Of a stretch of 64,000 nucleotides of DNA, positions 63,321 to 64,000 are shown one piece after another. The notes beneath the pieces are model-generated. The model was given only the letters and a program-made list of their open reading frames with translations. It was not told where the DNA came from and did not search any database. Origin of the DNA: Alistipes sp. (GTDB taxonomy: Bacteria; Bacteroidota; Bacteroidia; Bacteroidales; Rikenellaceae); NCBI GenBank assembly GCA_021201825.1, contig JAJQED010000039.1, forward strand, positions 1 through 64,000, in the 5' to 3' direction. The number at the start of each line of letters is the position of its first letter. Within the stretch, counting starts at the first letter, position 1. The position numbers were made by a program, and so were the translations under genes.

Positions 63321-63543
63321 AAATTATCTAATTAATCGATTATGATTTATTTATTATTCCGTGTTGTATAATCTGCAATCCATACATTCATAAAATGTGA
63401 TAAAACACGAGTGCAAAATTATCCCGACTTCACTGGGTGTTCATTTTCAGAAATACGCTTTATTTGTTCTTTTTCGGAAATATTGAGTGTATCTACCTTA
63501 CATAAGGCTACATTTGGGGTAATAATCGGAAATAAAGTTTCGT

Positions 63544-64000
63544 ATGGTACTACTAAAACAAGCGCCGGAAATACTGTCAGATCCTTATACCATGGGCGAG
63601 ACAGGGTTGGAATTCTTCCATAACAGGCCATTAAAATTACCCGGCGCCCTTTTAATGATATGCGAAAAGGGCAACGCAGAACTTGGTATCGATATTTTAA
63701 AGCAGCATATATATCCGGGGTATGGAATAATCCTATTACCGGGACAGATTTTGACTTTACACCACGCTTCTCCGGAATTCGAATTCCGCTATTTTTATAT
63801 GTCCGATCCGGTTTTCAAGGAGGCTACTTATAAGGTTGATGGTGATTTCTTTCAGTTCATAAAAAGAAATCCGGTTATGCGTCTGGGAAAAAATAACAAG
63901 GGTTTCGTAGAAAACTGGGTATACATTACCCGCCGCATTATGGAACAGAAAAACCACATCTTCCGGGATTCGATTATCCGAAACCTTTTGCAATGTCTTT
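63544..64000 (+). CDS. Partial AraC-family regulator (N-terminal part)
   Basis: From ATG 63544 the frame is open to the window edge (152 residues visible). An in-frame TAA at 63523 lies just upstream. The visible part opens MVLLKQAPEIL and contains the ligand-domain-like CEKGNAELGIDILKQHIYPG and LPGQILTLHHAS, typical of the N-terminal domain of Bacteroidota AraC-type regulators. The helix-turn-helix lies outside the window, so the family call is provisional. It diverges from the RND operon and may regulate it. Confidence 0.65.
   Translation, partial: MVLLKQAPEILSDPYTMGETGLEFFHNRPLKLPGALLMICEKGNAELGIDILKQHIYPGYGIILLPGQILTLHHASPEFEFRYFYMSDPVFKEATYKVDGDFFQFIKRNPVMRLGKNNKGFVENWVYITRRIMEQKNHIFRDSIIRNLLQCL

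Noticed and set aside
57241-64000. Mobile island inserted at tRNA-Leu
   Set aside because: No integrase, no direct repeat of the tRNA 3' end and no other mobility gene are visible, so the efflux operon is not shown to be mobile.
1-64000. CRISPR array, riboswitch or complete insertion sequence
   Set aside because: I saw no regularly spaced direct repeats, no recognisable riboswitch core and no transposase gene in the window.

Overview
The window looks like chromosomal DNA of an anaerobic member of the Bacteroidota, probably order Bacteroidales and perhaps close to Alistipes/Rikenellaceae. Evidence seen: many genes are preceded by the Bacteroidota -7 box TAnnTTTG, lipoproteins are frequent, and coding DNA is GC-rich. 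The gene set is typical of the group: the GH57/GT4/debranching glycogen cluster, an S46 dipeptidyl-peptidase, a DUF4369 thioredoxin-fold lipoprotein, and HydF/HydG, which imply an [FeFe] hydrogenase elsewhere. The family-level assignment is an inference from gene content and base composition.

Layout. 1-655 holds dispersed repeats and the broken tail of a FISUMP-like surface protein. 656-5752 holds an SDR-type oxidoreductase, a secreted protein, a double ATPase ABC protein, manA and a YitT-type membrane protein. 5830-10665 is the three-gene glycogen cluster. 10987-14184 is a tightly overlapping operon (thioredoxin-like lipoprotein, lpxH, thyA, folA). 14185-15007 is repeat-rich and geneless. 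15008-17668 pairs an ADP-ribosylglycohydrolase-family lipoprotein with a NagX/DUF5009 membrane acyltransferase. 17672-28407 carries uvrD, a LuxE-like gene, glnS, two parS-like palindromes, mnmG with a small membrane protein, pepP and tsaB. 28657-32230 has an XRE regulator, a large coiled-coil lipoprotein and an outer-membrane barrel protein. 32314-43351 has an S46 peptidase, nadA, mrp, sppA, cysE, tex and hydF. 43360-53159 has a patatin/barrel protein, pheS, a TPR protein, an EnvC-like protein, ybeY, a sodium symporter and hydG. 53285-57322 has an alkaline phosphatase, a cupin, nrnA, deoC and tRNA-Leu(CAA). 57597-64000 is an RND efflux operon with a divergent, truncated AraC-type regulator.

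The most unusual non-coding signal is a family of three about 250-bp structured elements (20189-20450, 25985-26236, 34535-34784). They are built from consecutive hairpins. The long central stem differs between copies by paired, stem-preserving changes, and its loop is inverted in one copy. Each copy carries a different extra hairpin-rich module at a different place. The second notable signal is the pair of perfect TGTTCCACGTGGAACA sites 12 bp from the glnS-mnmG block, which looks like an origin-proximal ParB-binding locus. Most protein-coding genes are ordinary housekeeping, envelope and central-metabolism genes.
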